Assembly (NCBI RefSeq): GCF_002078875.1
Contig: NC_034411.1
Span: forward strand, 5,235,180 to 5,299,179
DNA from: Numida meleagris
Lineage: Eukaryota > Chordata > Aves > Galliformes > Numididae
Reading direction: 5' to 3'
DNA: 64,000 bases
The notes under the pieces were generated by a model. That model saw only the letters and a list, made by a program, of their open reading frames with translations, made no database searches and had not been told where the DNA came from. The translations under genes and the position numbers were made by a program. Positions 1 to 11,280 of this stretch are shown here, piece after piece. Each line of letters begins with the position of its first letter. Position 1 is the stretch's first letter.

Positions 1-751
1 GACTTTATCTCCCTTTAGCCCATCCTATAAAACCAAATATTTTTCTGTTAGAGAAGCAGAGAGAGAGGGCTTTTTGTGCTGGTACACGGTGTGGAACGGG
101 AGGCCAAATTCCATCTTGCTTCTGCATAAGCCAAAAAGGTAATCCTTTCCTTAAATCTACCAGAAATTTGTATGAAACACTAAGTAATTTCTTTTTGTAG
201 TTGTCATCATAAAAGGTTTCTGTAGATTTTAAGGTATTTTCTGAAATCGTACACAAGATTCAAAGCTTTTTATTTTGATTGCTAATCTATTTTATTTATT
301 TTACGTTTGTGGTTACTTAAGAGGAATTGAACACCAGTTTTACAGATAAGCTTCTATTTAAGGTTGGTTAGTATGGCAGCAGTTTCCTAAATAGTGCACA
401 ATTTATTGAGAGAGTAATGATTCTATAAAATTGTTAGTGTGTTCTTACCGTTTGGGACGAATACCCTACTGAAGGGGAATACAAAAACAAGCCTGAAAAG
501 TGAATCTTGCTGGAGGGAGGACTGTTCTGAAAATAAACCATTCTGTGAATGAACAATGATGTATTAGTTGTCTGAAATCTGCTTTTTTCCCCTCTACGTG
601 GTGTTCATTTTGTGTCCAGGCAGACCTACCAAACTCTTGGTACAGAATTCCTGTGTTATAAAGTCATGGTTTCTTAGGTAGGATGTTACTAATTAAGCAG
701 ACTGTCTGCTTAGAGGTCTGTTACTTTATATGACCAAAATATGTTGTTCTG
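1..751 (+). other. Intron sequence upstream of the MACROD2 exon
   Basis: AT-rich unique sequence with no recognisable gene, RNA or repeat. I looked for the preceding macro-domain exon (expected to end in the I-S-T-G-I-Y-G stretch) and did not see it here. Confidence 0.6.
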
Positions 752-1420
752 ATGGCCAGCAGGTTGGCCATGAGCCAGCAGTGTGCCCTGGTGGCTGAGA
801 AGGCCAATGGTACCTGAGCTGCATTACAAAGAGCGTGGCCAGCATGGTGAGGGAGGTGATCCTCCCCCTCTGCTCTGCCCTGGTGGGGCCACATCTGGAG
901 CACTGTGTCCAGTTGTGAGCTCCCCAGTTCAAAACAGACAGGGATCTCCTAGAAAAGGGGTACAGTGGAGGGCCACAAAGATGATGAAGGGCCTGGAGCA
1001 TCTCCCTTGGGAAGAAAGGCTGAGAGACCTGGGGCTGTTCAGCCTGGGGAAGAGAAGACTGAGAGGGGATCTGATTAATGTTTATGAATATCTAAAGGGA
1101 GGTGGGAGGCAAATGGATGAGGCCAGGCTCTTCTCAGCAATGCATAGTGATAGGACAAGGAGCGATGGCCTAAAACTTGAACATAGGAAGTTCCATACAG
1201 TCATGCGGAAGAACTTCTTTATGGTAAGGGTGATGGAGCCCTGGAATGGGCTGTCCATACAGGTTGTGGAGTCTCCTTCTAATGGAGATATTCAAGGCCC
1301 ATCTGGACACCTACCCGTGTGACGTATTGTAGGGAACCTGCTATAGCAGGGGGGTTGGGCTCTCTGTTCTCTAGAGGTCTTTTCCAGCCTCTGCGATTCC
1401 GTGACTTTGTGATTCTGTGA
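752..1420 (+). mobile_element. CR1 LINE, 5'-truncated, 3' end intact
   Basis: A 669-bp copy of the 3' part of a CR1 retrotransposon. It includes the C-terminal coding region of the reverse-transcriptase protein (from ATGAGCCAGCAGTGTGCCCT at 770), the short 3' UTR (the GCAGGGGGGTTGG box near 1347) and the CR1 8-bp tail in degenerate form (GATTCCGTGACTTTGTGATTCTGTGA, ending at 1420). Severe 5' truncation and ending in the ATTCTRTG repeat rather than poly(A) are the hallmarks of CR1. It lies in sense orientation within the upstream MACROD2 intron. Repeated small damage suggests an old, inactive copy. Confidence 0.95.
770..1322 (+). pseudogene. Remnant of CR1 ORF2 (C-terminal end), broken
   Basis: Three frames carry successive parts of the CR1 ORF2 tail. 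Frame one starts at 770 (M-S-Q-Q-C-A-L-V-A) and hits TGA at 815-817. Frame two resumes near 820 (C-I-T-K-S-V-A-S) and contains a TGA at 916-918 where the family has Trp. From about 963 frame three reads [14 protein letters not shown] and continues through [15 protein letters not shown] and DRTR to a stop near 1320. So there are two frameshifts and at least two premature stops: a dead copy. No complete reverse-transcriptase catalytic domain is present. Confidence 0.85.
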
Positions 1421-2845
1421 AATGAAACCATTGAAGTCTCTGCTTCTTGTTCTGTTAGTTCATTAGTTTGTGCCATTGGTCTCGTCCCTTGGTTATATCA
1501 GCAACGTTGTTAAATGCCATGGGAGTACGTGTTCTTAGCAATGGTGGATGTATCCACAGTAACAGTTGTAGGATCTTGGCTAATTTTTCATCTTGGACCT
1601 GGAAAAAAAAGAAATACATCTATGTTTATAGAGAAACGTGTAGAAAGAAAGCATGTGCAACCCAAACAATGACTGTTTTACCCAGCTTGTTGGGTAGTTG
1701 TCATTTGTCTCTTGAAAATAGTGCCAATGGAAAAAATCCTTACAAACCCAGTCCAGTTACGGGGAGTAATGCTTTGGGGTCATGAGTCAAGGAGGGCAGA
1801 GAGACTTCGTTTGTTTTTCAATCTAGCGCTGCTTAAGTTCTGAAAAGAGTTAAAGATGTAGGTTTTGGTGGCTAACATGCCATGTCAAAAAGCCGGGTGC
1901 ATCTACTGCTTCTCTGCAGCATCTGTACTTCAGCTTATGGCGTGAGGGTGATGTATGATGTAAAAAATGCTGTATGCATGCAGCTGTGTGCCAGATTTCA
2001 TGCCTGTTTCTGTCTAGCCCCTTTTCTTGCTTGTACGCGGTGCCTGCAGCTCCACCTCTTCAAAGGCTGTTCTATTAATCTAACCTACTGAGGGCTATTC
2101 ATACAGCTTATGGGTTTTTATATTTAAATCCTCACAGAAATGATTTGCTGCCCTCAAGTTAGGATTTTAAAGGAAAATTAAATTAAGGCTGCCTAAGTAA
2201 TGAAAGCATCTTTAGATATGATAGATAGAGACCATCAAAGCAAAAAGTCTGTATCCCTGGAAAGATTTCTGATATTGTTTAGTGCTGGGGGGAGTTGCTA
2301 TTGCTAGTATATCATGCAGTATGAGGCCTTAGATTTGTATGCTTATGCTTCATGAATTCTTTAATTTCCAAAGTTGCTTGTTATGTTTTAGGTCGTAAAT
2401 TAAGAGGTTTATATCTCAAACATTTTGATCCTCATGAGACCTATGGCACTGGGATCATAGTGTTGTATAGTTTTGCTGACAGATGGATTAAAGAAAGAAA
2501 GAACTTGTGCCATGAGATGTAAGCCTAGCATTTGTTGCTGTGATACATGTTATATTGTTGCCTGCCTAGTATGACACATGTATAACTCTGTTGCTTCTAC
2601 TGCTCTGCAGCTGCTGAGTTTTCCTAACCAGAGCTAAAAAACAAACAATCAAAAATCACTAACAGAAAATCACTGGCCCTATTTTCAATTCATTTACCTA
2701 GGAAACGAATAAATAATGTCACAGAAAACCTTTAAAAACAATCTTTAATATAGAGTGGTGACCAAATGTAATCCCAAACCTAGACCAAAGAAGGTGGGGA
2801 GCAGAATCCATTTCTTATAGGCATAGAAAAATGTGTACCTTCAAT
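1421..2845 (+). other. Intron sequence between CR1 and the MACROD2 exon
   Basis: Unique, AT-rich intron sequence with scattered short open frames in both directions, none with a recognisable domain. No repeat was recognised. Confidence 0.6.
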
Positions 2846-2871
2846 TTATTTCTCATTTCTTCTGTCTTTAG
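2846..2871 (+). promoter_or_regulatory. Splice acceptor of the MACROD2 exon
   Basis: An almost unbroken pyrimidine tract (ATTTCTCATTTCTTCTGTCT) runs into TTTAG directly before the exon. This is a strong U2-type 3' splice site and fixes the exon start at 2872. Confidence 0.85.
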
Positions 2872-2945
2872 GTTTTCCAAATGAGCCTGCTGCTGCCATT
2901 GCCCTTAGCACTACTAAGGAATGGTTAAGCAAGAATCACAATGAG
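2872..2945 (+). CDS. MACROD2: MACROD2 internal coding exon (macro domain part)
   Basis: A 74-bp internal exon. Its first two bases (GT) complete a codon begun in the previous exon, probably Gly; 24 full codons follow and it ends on a codon boundary (phase 0). The frame reads FPNEPAAAIA, then L-S-T-T, then KEWLSKNHNE. By memory this matches vertebrate MACROD2 in about 19 of 24 positions and is clearly closer to it than to MACROD1, whose equivalent stretch has YPCEAAA. MACROD2 removes mono-ADP-ribose from acidic residues of proteins; this segment is the late part of the macro domain, a helix just after the Ser-Thr-Gly loop that holds the distal ribose. The exon is bounded by a strong acceptor and a good donor. 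The flanking macro-domain exons are not in the window. Gene identity rests on this single exon, so a paralogue or retained duplicate cannot be fully excluded, but the intact splice sites and frame argue for a live gene. Confidence 0.9.
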
Positions 2946-2951
2946 GTATGG
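2943..2951 (+). promoter_or_regulatory. Splice donor of the MACROD2 exon
   Basis: GAG|GTATGG. The GT at 2946-2947 follows the last full codon (GAG, Glu), so the intron is in phase 0. The next MACROD2 residues expected from the family start with V-D-R; no such exon was found downstream in the window. Confidence 0.8.
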
Positions 2952-5900
2952 AATAAAATGTAAATTTCTCTTTTTTTTTTTTTTCAAGACTGTAGTCTTT
3001 GATTCTGAAACTGTGGAAAGTGTAAACATCAGCTTTAGCCTTGAATTGAATGTTTAGTCTGAAACAAATGAAATCAGGCTGAGACAATATGGCAGGGGAA
3101 GACTGTTATATTTAAAATCTACACTGGAGTTGAAGGGAAATACCTTTGTTTGAAACCACACTCTGTGTTTCCTGTGCATTGTACTCTTTCCTGGCAAAGT
3201 AAAAGTCTATTCTCTTTCTGAGCTGGTTCTGAGCGTCAGAGTTTTCATCTAATAATGAGGAGATTCTTGGAAAGGAAACGTATGTAATAGTTGTCAGTGG
3301 CAACAGTCACCAAAGGTTACTGGTGTTCAGGGGTCACTTTACAGTAAAGAACCTATGATAGTATTTTCTATTTTTATTAATTTTTGGTTTGCTTATAGTT
3401 AAGTGGTTTGTTTTCCCTGGAACTCTCACTAAACATGTGATACGACTGTGAATTTTTAACAACACCGGTTTTCTCCCAGTGACAACGTGATGGTGATTAT
3501 TTTTATAAGACAAAATGCTTTCAACAACATGATCTCCATACCTTCCCTTTCTAGTTTTTGTCTTTCTCTGGTTTTTGTTCTTAGCAGACTGCTAGTTCCT
3601 AGTGTTGAATTGGAGAAATGCGACAAAGAAGCAAAGAAGTGACAGACCAAGTAAAATAATCATGATGTCTTGAGCTGAAGCTATGCCCGTTTCCTGTTAA
3701 TGACAGCCAGCAGATCTCAGACAGCTCAAGTTGTTCCGTATTTTTGTCTGAAAATATTTAACAAAGCACAGAATGGAGAAGAAATAGATACAGGGGTGTA
3801 ATTAGTAGTATCGTTCCTTTATCTGTGTATTTGCAGAGGGAGCAGTGCTGCTAAGAGATTCTGATAATTGACAGGAGGAATTTAGTAGCTTTATGGTTTG
3901 CTGTTGTTTGCTTTTTCCTTTTTTCTTTCTTAACCAACTCATAACGGAAAGGAAATGCTATGTTGAGATTTGAATAGTAAACGGAGATTTTTCAAACCTG
4001 TATGCCAAAAGGGGCACCAAGGAATGTGCATGCTCAGTCAACGTATCCTTGTGGCTCCGAGTGAGCACTTGGTAGCTTTCCATGACTTAAATATTTGAGC
4101 AGTGGAGCAGTTTTGGATGGACAGGGTTAACACACTTTCCTTTATGATATTATAATTTAGTTGCATTTTTACTGTGTAATTTAAAAATAAATAGACTAAA
4201 ACTGTTACTCCAGAACTAAGCTCTTGTATTTCAAAAAAATGGAATATGTGTTCTATAAACACCCCGTAATTACTTTTTTCTTAGTGTTGTTACAAGAAAC
4301 TTGGCTTTGTTTGGTAGAATGCCTATCAAGTGTATAGTTTGCTTGATGAAAGCTCTTTTCTGGAGTATTCTGCTATATGATTCAGCCATTGCTTCTCAGC
4401 TGTAAGATGACTTTAACTTGCAGTGTAGACTTCGAGTCTTCCCTTTTGCTGTTTCTGCCCTGACTTGGCCTGGAAACCCACATATGCACTACATGTTCCC
4501 ACTTTCTTTTAGTCACTGTTCTGCTTCCACATTTTTCTGGTTCTCTTCATAGACTTCAGGTGAGTTCCTCCCTTGGTTTTCAGGAAGCTTCATCTCCATC
4601 TCGGAAGCAGACTTAAGGCTCATAGCACATGGTGATTACAATGACGATGTTTGTTGTGTATGTTTGTGACTCTTATCGAGCTGTAAGCACTTTTTGCAAA
4701 TAAAACATAAAATTCCATTGCATCTGTGGCCTGCACAGATTAATGTAAGCTATAAACACAGAATGAGCACGATTTCTCCTTTCTTACTGTATTATATTCC
4801 CTTCTATTTCCTTGGTTTTCTTGGCTGCGTACCTTTAAACATCCTTACTTACTCCCCAGAAATTCAAATTTCATCTGAGTTCTTTTTAAATAAATAGCTA
4901 GAATTTATGATGTTTGTACAGCGGAAAGAACCCTTGTTTTCCATGTCATAAGTAGATCACCAGCAAAATTAAAATACTTAGCAGTTGTACTGAAGACAGC
5001 AGTATCTTGGGCAGCGAAGTGGATCTTTGAGGAGCATACTGTTTAATGTTTGTAGCAAGGTGGGTATAATGCAGCTGGATTAAATGAATTGACATAGCAC
5101 AACGCTACGTGTGAATCAGATCCTTTGCCTTGGATTAGCTTTGGGGCACTGGGTATTATACATCACCCTAACGTTCCCCCAAGTAGCTCATTGTACAGCA
5201 GCTGCAGTGACACGAACTACTTATGTCTCAGCAATATGGCCTGCTCTTACTGCAGGTACCATGCGATATAGACCTCCCTATAAGTTTTTGTCAAATAGAG
5301 CAGCTCCCTCTATACCCAGTGGATATTTAAATCCGCTTGTTCTAGGCTAGGGGGGGCAAAACCTTTAACGATTTGCCACGAGGTCATCTTTTCAGAGGGC
5401 TGCCCCTGTTTCACTGCTGTAATCTCTGGCCAGAACTGCTCCCCTGACACTGGCTGTGCTGTCAGAACGGGTCAGTCTATCCTGCTAACGGCCTCGCCTG
5501 AGCGAGAGGCGTCCCGCTTTGGGCTGTGCCGGAGTTCGGCGAATCAGCTTCTTCCTTTCCTTCCTTCCTGTGGAATCTTTAACTGAGAAATCCTACCCGA
5601 GTTTTGCTCCTTCAGTCCCAAACATGTTTTGCAGCCGCTTTCTGCCTTGCGAATGTCTCGTACTGGTTGTCCTAGCCGAAATCTCCGTCTCTGCATGTAG
5701 AATGTGAATTGGATGGATTCGTGAAGTCTTAGTGCAAGGCAGAGAGCAGAATGAGTGCCTGCTCGCTAGGAGATGTGCCTGTCCCACAGTACACCTGCAA
5801 AACCACGTAGGTAAATAGGATGGAAACCTGACAAAATACTGCAGTCTTTTGTTGCGCTGAATGGCAGTAATGTCTTATCTGCCTTCCTGCATCCCAGGAA

Positions 5901-6189
5901 ACAGTGGCAAATTTGTGAAATGCGAGGCAATATTGCTACTTTCTCCTCCTTACCTTCACGTAGTACTTTTTCTGCTTTGATGCTGTAATGAGGGTTTTAC
6001 CCAATCTGATATTAATTCAGAACATAATAGATCAGTGGCTATGTTCCTCGGTCTGCCTGTGGCCCTGAAAATCTAACCTAAATGACTCCATTCTTGCGAG
6101 CTGTGTTAGAGTCCTAGGAAGCTCTCTGCCATAGTATTTACAAGAAAAGTGATTTGCATTGAGTGAAAGGTTTTCTCATCCAAGTCCAT
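2952..6189 (+). other. MACROD2 downstream intron, first part
   Basis: Unique sequence. It holds a poly(T) run at 2971-2984, a (TTCC)n-like tract near 5549-5569, and a small CpG-richer patch around 5490-5540 with a near-palindrome (GCCTCGCCTGAGCGAGAGGC, 5491-5510). No coding exon, RNA gene or transposon was recognised. Confidence 0.55.
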
Positions 6190-6440
6190 TGTTGTGCTTG
6201 ACCCCTCAGGTGTTTGCATAAAAACTTATTAGCATGCTTAACTTCGACGTGGCTCAGATGAATGTCTCATTACCATGCAAACGAAGTTAGCTCCTGTCTG
6301 AGGTTAATTGTTACAAAGCGAGGGAGAGAGGGATCTGTTGTAATGGACTGAACGCCACCCGGCAGCTAGGCAGGGCAGCAGCCTGGCGGCCTCAAACTTA
6401 ACTGCACCAAGTCCACTAGGGAAAAGAACAGGATTGGAAG
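6190..6440. promoter_or_regulatory. Possible conserved non-coding element
   Basis: A stretch with dense transcription-factor-like motifs: an 8-bp inverted repeat (TAACTTCG 6239-6246 and CGAAGTTA 6282-6289), an octamer-like ATGCAAAC (6275-6282), and adjacent homeobox-like TTAATTG and SOX-like ATTGTT sites (6304-6312) followed by TTACAAAG. It contains no repeat and no open frame of note. This texture is typical of developmental enhancers in large introns, but conservation cannot be seen from one sequence, so the call is inference. Confidence 0.25.
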
Positions 6441-9400
6441 TAATGGTTAGTTCTTAGTTGTTTGTAACACGCAGCACTGTTCTGATCTTGAAATGCAACT
6501 CTAAGTCAAACTAATTTCTGGCCGTGTTTTACACCAAGGTCTGCTGACTTGCAGCCAGAGGGCAAATCTAGTTTAGAAGCTGGTAAATGGTGTTATACTG
6601 TAAGCACAGAAATCTCTTGGAGCAGGCTCAAAGAATGGCAACAGTCAGCAGTACCGGGTTAATTTACTGCAGACCACCTCGGCTATCTCCTTAGCAAACT
6701 GCATTTTCACATTTCACAAAGTGCTCTAAAGGTTTAATAGAATTCTTCAGAGCACAAAATAGAATTGATTCCTATCCTTTAGGAAATTATACACTGGGAT
6801 TCATTTAAAAAATGCACATTAAGCTCTTTGAACAATTTCGAGTGTTTCTTTTTGGGATGATTTGGCAAGGATCGAGGTAACTGCCACTTGACTTCCCCTA
6901 ATGCATCACAGAGGAAGCGTGACACCCTCAAATACTTGACCCCTACGTTCTTTGGAGCGGTGGTGGGGTTGTGCTTGTGTTTTTCGTGGCAGATATCTCT
7001 GAACATTTGCGATGTAAGGTATTGTTATTTTCCTGTGCTTCAGGATCATGCTGCGTGTCTCAAAAGGGTGAAAAATAAAAAGTGCCTTACCTTATGCCAC
7101 TGACACGAAAAGCCTCAGGACCTTTTCACTGCTCAAGAAAAGACTTTAATTTAACAGCACATTTAGCTCCAAGTACTGTTCTTTCTCTTGCACGGTATCT
7201 CACAACATTTATTATGCACCTCAGTAGAACAACAACCAGGAAAGTGTGATTGCAATATGTGTTCCATTCAAATAACTGATGCAGATTAAAAGCACATAGA
7301 TGGAAAATAAATCAGCACGTTCCCGAATCCTTTTCACTAGAATCACTGTTGAAAAGGGACTTTTTCTTACTTTGCCTGAAGTACTTGAGATACGAGATTT
7401 AAGTCTATGTGTTTTAGCAAGTAGTTACATGTTATTAAACTATCCTTTCTCCCTCCCTTGTCCCCCCATCTAAAAAGGAGAGAGAGAAATTGTACATTTC
7501 CAGCATAACATAGTGAGATTAAAAAATAAAAATAAAAAATGGAGCTGTTTTCAGTGACATAGGCTGGACCACAAGTGCTGTACTCCTCATGACCAAAGTT
7601 TTCAGGAGGAAACACCTGGTTTCTCAAGTAAGGCACACCACGATATAGACGCCCTGCACCTGTGCTTTATTTTGCACTGCGCTTCATCCAAATCACGGTG
7701 GTATTTTCCACTGCTGAGACAGTCCGAGTGGAATTAGCTTTCCCGTGCACTGATCCCCATAGGTACGAGTGTTTGGCTTTGTCTTGCTGGCAGGAACTGG
7801 AGTATGAGACCACGGAGAGCTGGGAAAACATTCCCTGCACTGGGACCCGCAGAGTTCTCCGTGTCCTTACAGAGCCCTTCCCTGTGATGCTGCAGCGAGC
7901 ATGGTTGGGCAGGGCTAGAGCAGAGCAGTGAGGGAGAAGCTTCCCCAGATGTGAGATGCAGCCGGGTGGCCTGGCAGGCATTAATCCAGCTGTGCCATGT
8001 GTTGGCCACCCAGCCTAAGCCTGCTTTGAGGCATCTCTGTTCTAAGAGTTACTGTTGCTGGAATAAAGAAGGCACTGGTCTGAGGTGCCTGAAGGGAGGC
8101 AGGGCAGCTGTGTGGGCTAGCAGATATGGGGCAGGACCTACAGGAGTGCCACTAGCCTCCTGAGTGACATCTGTGTGCCAGGCAGGTCATCCTGAGCACC
8201 AAAAATGGTGCTGGGTACCAACTAACATCCATTTGGAGAGAGGTAGATGTTGCTTTGGTGAGCCTGTGCCTGCAAGGGCAGAGCAGAGGGAGCTGCCACT
8301 GCTCTGCATTGTCAAAGGCAGGATAGCGCAGGTGTGCTTGAGTGAGTTTTCAAAAGCACTACAGCTTCTTTTAGGGGCATGCAAATAGGATCACAGCATC
8401 ATGTCACGTGTAGCACCCTGCAGGTAAGCATGGCTGCCCGTTTGGGTACCACGTCAGTCTGGCTGCATGTGCTGTAGGCGTACACGTTGGAGGTGTAAGG
8501 CAGCAGGGAAGGAGCACTTCTCCCATGTCTCTCCCTTCAAAACTGGGTCAGGCAGCTAACAGAAAGTTGCTTTACCTCCTGAGCCCATGGAAAAAAAAAA
8601 ACATCAGGACAACCTAATTCCGGTATTTCTGTAATCTGCTTGACTGAAAGACAATTTCACTTTTTTCTTTAAACCTTCTCCCCCCCACCCTCCTTTTTGG
8701 TGGTCCCAACGACCTAATTTTGGCTCCTCATTCTTCAGAGACAATTAAACAAAGTGGCATCTTGAGATGAAGTCTTGTCCTTATCTCTACAGAAGGATGC
8801 AGATGGAGACAGCGAGTCTTGGAAAATGTTGTCTGATGTAGTTTACTTTAATGTAACCTCAGTTGTATACCCCCAGGCACAGCTTCTAATTTTTTACGCT
8901 TATTCCAAGAAGTAGTGGAGTAACTGGCTGGCAATATCCAATTAATAAAAGTTTGCTTGTTTGTTTGTTTTAAATGACCTAATAGAGGCAATTCCCCCTG
9001 AGACAGTATTGCTTTTGGTTTTGGGTGGCTAGTTTTTGTGCTTTGTTTTACAGTTGTCAAATAAAAAGTGTGTGTGATTTTGGGGGGAAAAAAAAAAAAA
9101 AAGTAGGCATATATATTTATGCCTGAGGTGATATCTTTTATGACAAGTTTGGGCCTGCGGTGACATGTATTTATTTTAAAATATATTTATTACTTGGAAA
9201 TAAAGCTCTGGAAATATGGGCTTCTCTTGAAGCCACGGATGGATCCTCAAGGACAGTCAGGGTGCCAATAATTCAGGTGGCTATTTTGGTAGCTCTCAGA
9301 TGCCAGTATCATTTGATTAACATAATCTTCCCCCCTCCCCAACACCGTTCTCTCGGGTAGGTTAAAAAATGATCTCCTTTCTATTTCTACATTCTAATTA

Positions 9401-10512
9401 GGTGGTAATCATATGCTGCTCTGATTGAAATGAAAATCAGCCATCATGCCACTGTCATCTAGCTGAAGTCGAGGAAAAAATGCTTTTCAACTTGTACAAA
9501 ATTAAAATGATTTACTCGCTCGGTGTGGCTGCTCTCTCACCGGGCTCAAAGAGATTCAGTGCCGTCCCCAAAGCCCAAACCTAACTATCATCCCAACAGG
9601 CAAGTCATTTTCTGAAATGATAAGTAAGCTGCCAAGGCAGTGATGTTTTCTTATATGTTCTTTGGACTGCTGTTCAGGTGGAAGGCTGATAAAGCAAAGC
9701 AGACAAAGCCTGTGTTCATTATACGCGATACTTTATTAAACTTAAAAAGCTTTTGTTATTTTTGATGCAGCAATTGAGGAAAGGCAGGAAGGCGCTCCTC
9801 TTGAAAAAACATTTTAGAGATTGGGATTGCTGTGGTTGTTCCACGTGAGCTGCCTCTGTGCCACTCACTTGTGACCAAGTAGGGACTAAGGGGAGAAACA
9901 TGGCTTCCTATCACCCCTTCCCCACCCAAACTATTGAGGAAATCCTCTTCTATGCATGCTAGAGATGTCTTTCAGCAATATACATTTGTAAAGGTTTATA
10001 TACGCTTATTGTGTCATGCAATGACTTCTGTAACTCCATTACAGCTAATTAGTGCCACTAATACAAGAGAGGTCTCTGCATGGTTTCTTTTGTGTTTACA
10101 GTAGTTAACCATCTAATAAGTTAAATTTTCCAAAGCATTTGTTCTTTTTTTATCCTTACAATTGGCAGTTACGATAACGAGAAACTGAATCGCTAGAAAT
10201 GTCTGTAAGCATTGTAGGTAAGTTAACAAAAATGTCTGCAGATTGGGAATGATTTCTCATCTTGTTTCTTTGATTTCTCCCCCTGATTTCTGAATGTTTG
10301 GAGGGATCTGAATACTGTATAGAGGACACTTAAAAATAAATTGCAACAATGCTACTTTTTTCTTTCCTGTTACTTCTTATATGACAAATCATAACAACTT
10401 AATTTTAGTACTGGCTTTAAGCCAGAAATCCCAATAATTCTAACAGTCTTGTCAATGTAGAAGAGGTCCAGCCTGCTTTTTGCTAAGATTGAGTCCTTGT
10501 AGCTACCTTTTA
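6441..10512 (+). other. MACROD2 downstream intron, second part
   Basis: Unique intron sequence. A GC-richer block lies at about 7640-8450 with overlapping short open frames on both strands and no recognised product. An AATAAA at 9060-9065 is followed by a 15-base poly(A) at 9088-9102. The stretch at 9360-9620 is low in repeats and rich in ATTA/TAAT motifs. No gene was recognised. Confidence 0.5.
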
Positions 10513-10621
10513 TCATAGAATCATAGAATATCCCCAGTTGGAAGAACTTCACAAGGACCATCGAGTCCAACCCCTGGCTCCATACAGCACCACCCAAACC
10601 CTGTGTCTGAGAGCAGTGTCA
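10513..10621 (-). mobile_element. CR1 3' tail fragment
   Basis: Begins with TCATAGAATCATAGAATAT, the reverse complement of the CR1 terminal repeat, and continues through the typical 3' UTR words (GAGTCCAACCCCTGG, CAGCACCACCCAAACC, GTGTCTGAGAGCAGTGTC). Only about 110 bp of the 3' end remain, so this is a very short 5'-truncated insertion on the - strand. Confidence 0.85.
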
Positions 10622-11280
10622 GGGTAAGAGGAAGGGCAGGCAGGTCGGTTTGCCTTCAGCTCCAGGGAGCATTGCCGGAAGGGCTCCCATGATGAGTCTC
10701 AGCAGAGATCACCTCATGAGGACAGGCATGGCCAGCAGCAGATGATCTGGTGTAGGGTCGCTTTCACCTGACCTTGGAGCACAGGTGCGTGGGGCAGGGA
10801 GCAGAGCACCCCATGTCCCAGCCTGCAGAGCATGTCCTCCATTTGGGGTTTCGTTTGGCTGCAAGGCTTTCAGCTCTGAACCGACTCTCGGGCGCAGATG
10901 GGAAATGCATGGCTGTGTGCTCTGAGCCCCCCGACATGCCCCAGAGGTGCTGCAGCCCCGCAGCCCAGCATGTGCTGGAGGCAGGCTGTTGGGAGCAGCT
11001 GCCAGCCATGCCACTGCCCACACAGCACAACATGGCACTGAGCAACACCACTCTGCTAGCATGGGCAGCGCCTGGCTGCACCTGCCAAGAGCGCGCGCTT
11101 TGTTCCGCTGGCATCCTACAGAGCGTGCCATGTCTGCTTCTCGCTGTTCCGTTTCCAGCGAGCTGATGTAGCTGGTTGGCTTCTGGAAAGCTGCCGCTTC
11201 TGTTTGATTTAAACTCAGTCCTGTTGCCTGCAATTTTGCCAAAGCAGACCGTCCGGTATGGCATGCGAGAGTGAAATAAA
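10622..11280. other. GC- and CpG-richer stretch of unknown nature
   Basis: About 650 bp clearly richer in G+C than its surroundings, with some two dozen CpG sites. It starts at the inner border of the CR1 tail. Long overlapping open frames exist on both strands (177 and 166 codons on -, 130 on +), as expected by chance in GC-rich DNA; none shows a domain. It could be an unrecognised old repeat, a non-coding RNA exon or a small CpG island. I do not recognise it. Confidence 0.35.

Noticed and set aside
783..1322. 179-codon open frame as a host gene
   Set aside because: It is the out-of-frame and partly in-frame remnant of CR1 ORF2, not a host gene.
10709..11242. 177-codon open frame on the - strand
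   Set aside because: Lies in a GC-rich stretch where stops are rare; equally long frames overlap it on both strands, and its composition shows no protein family signal.
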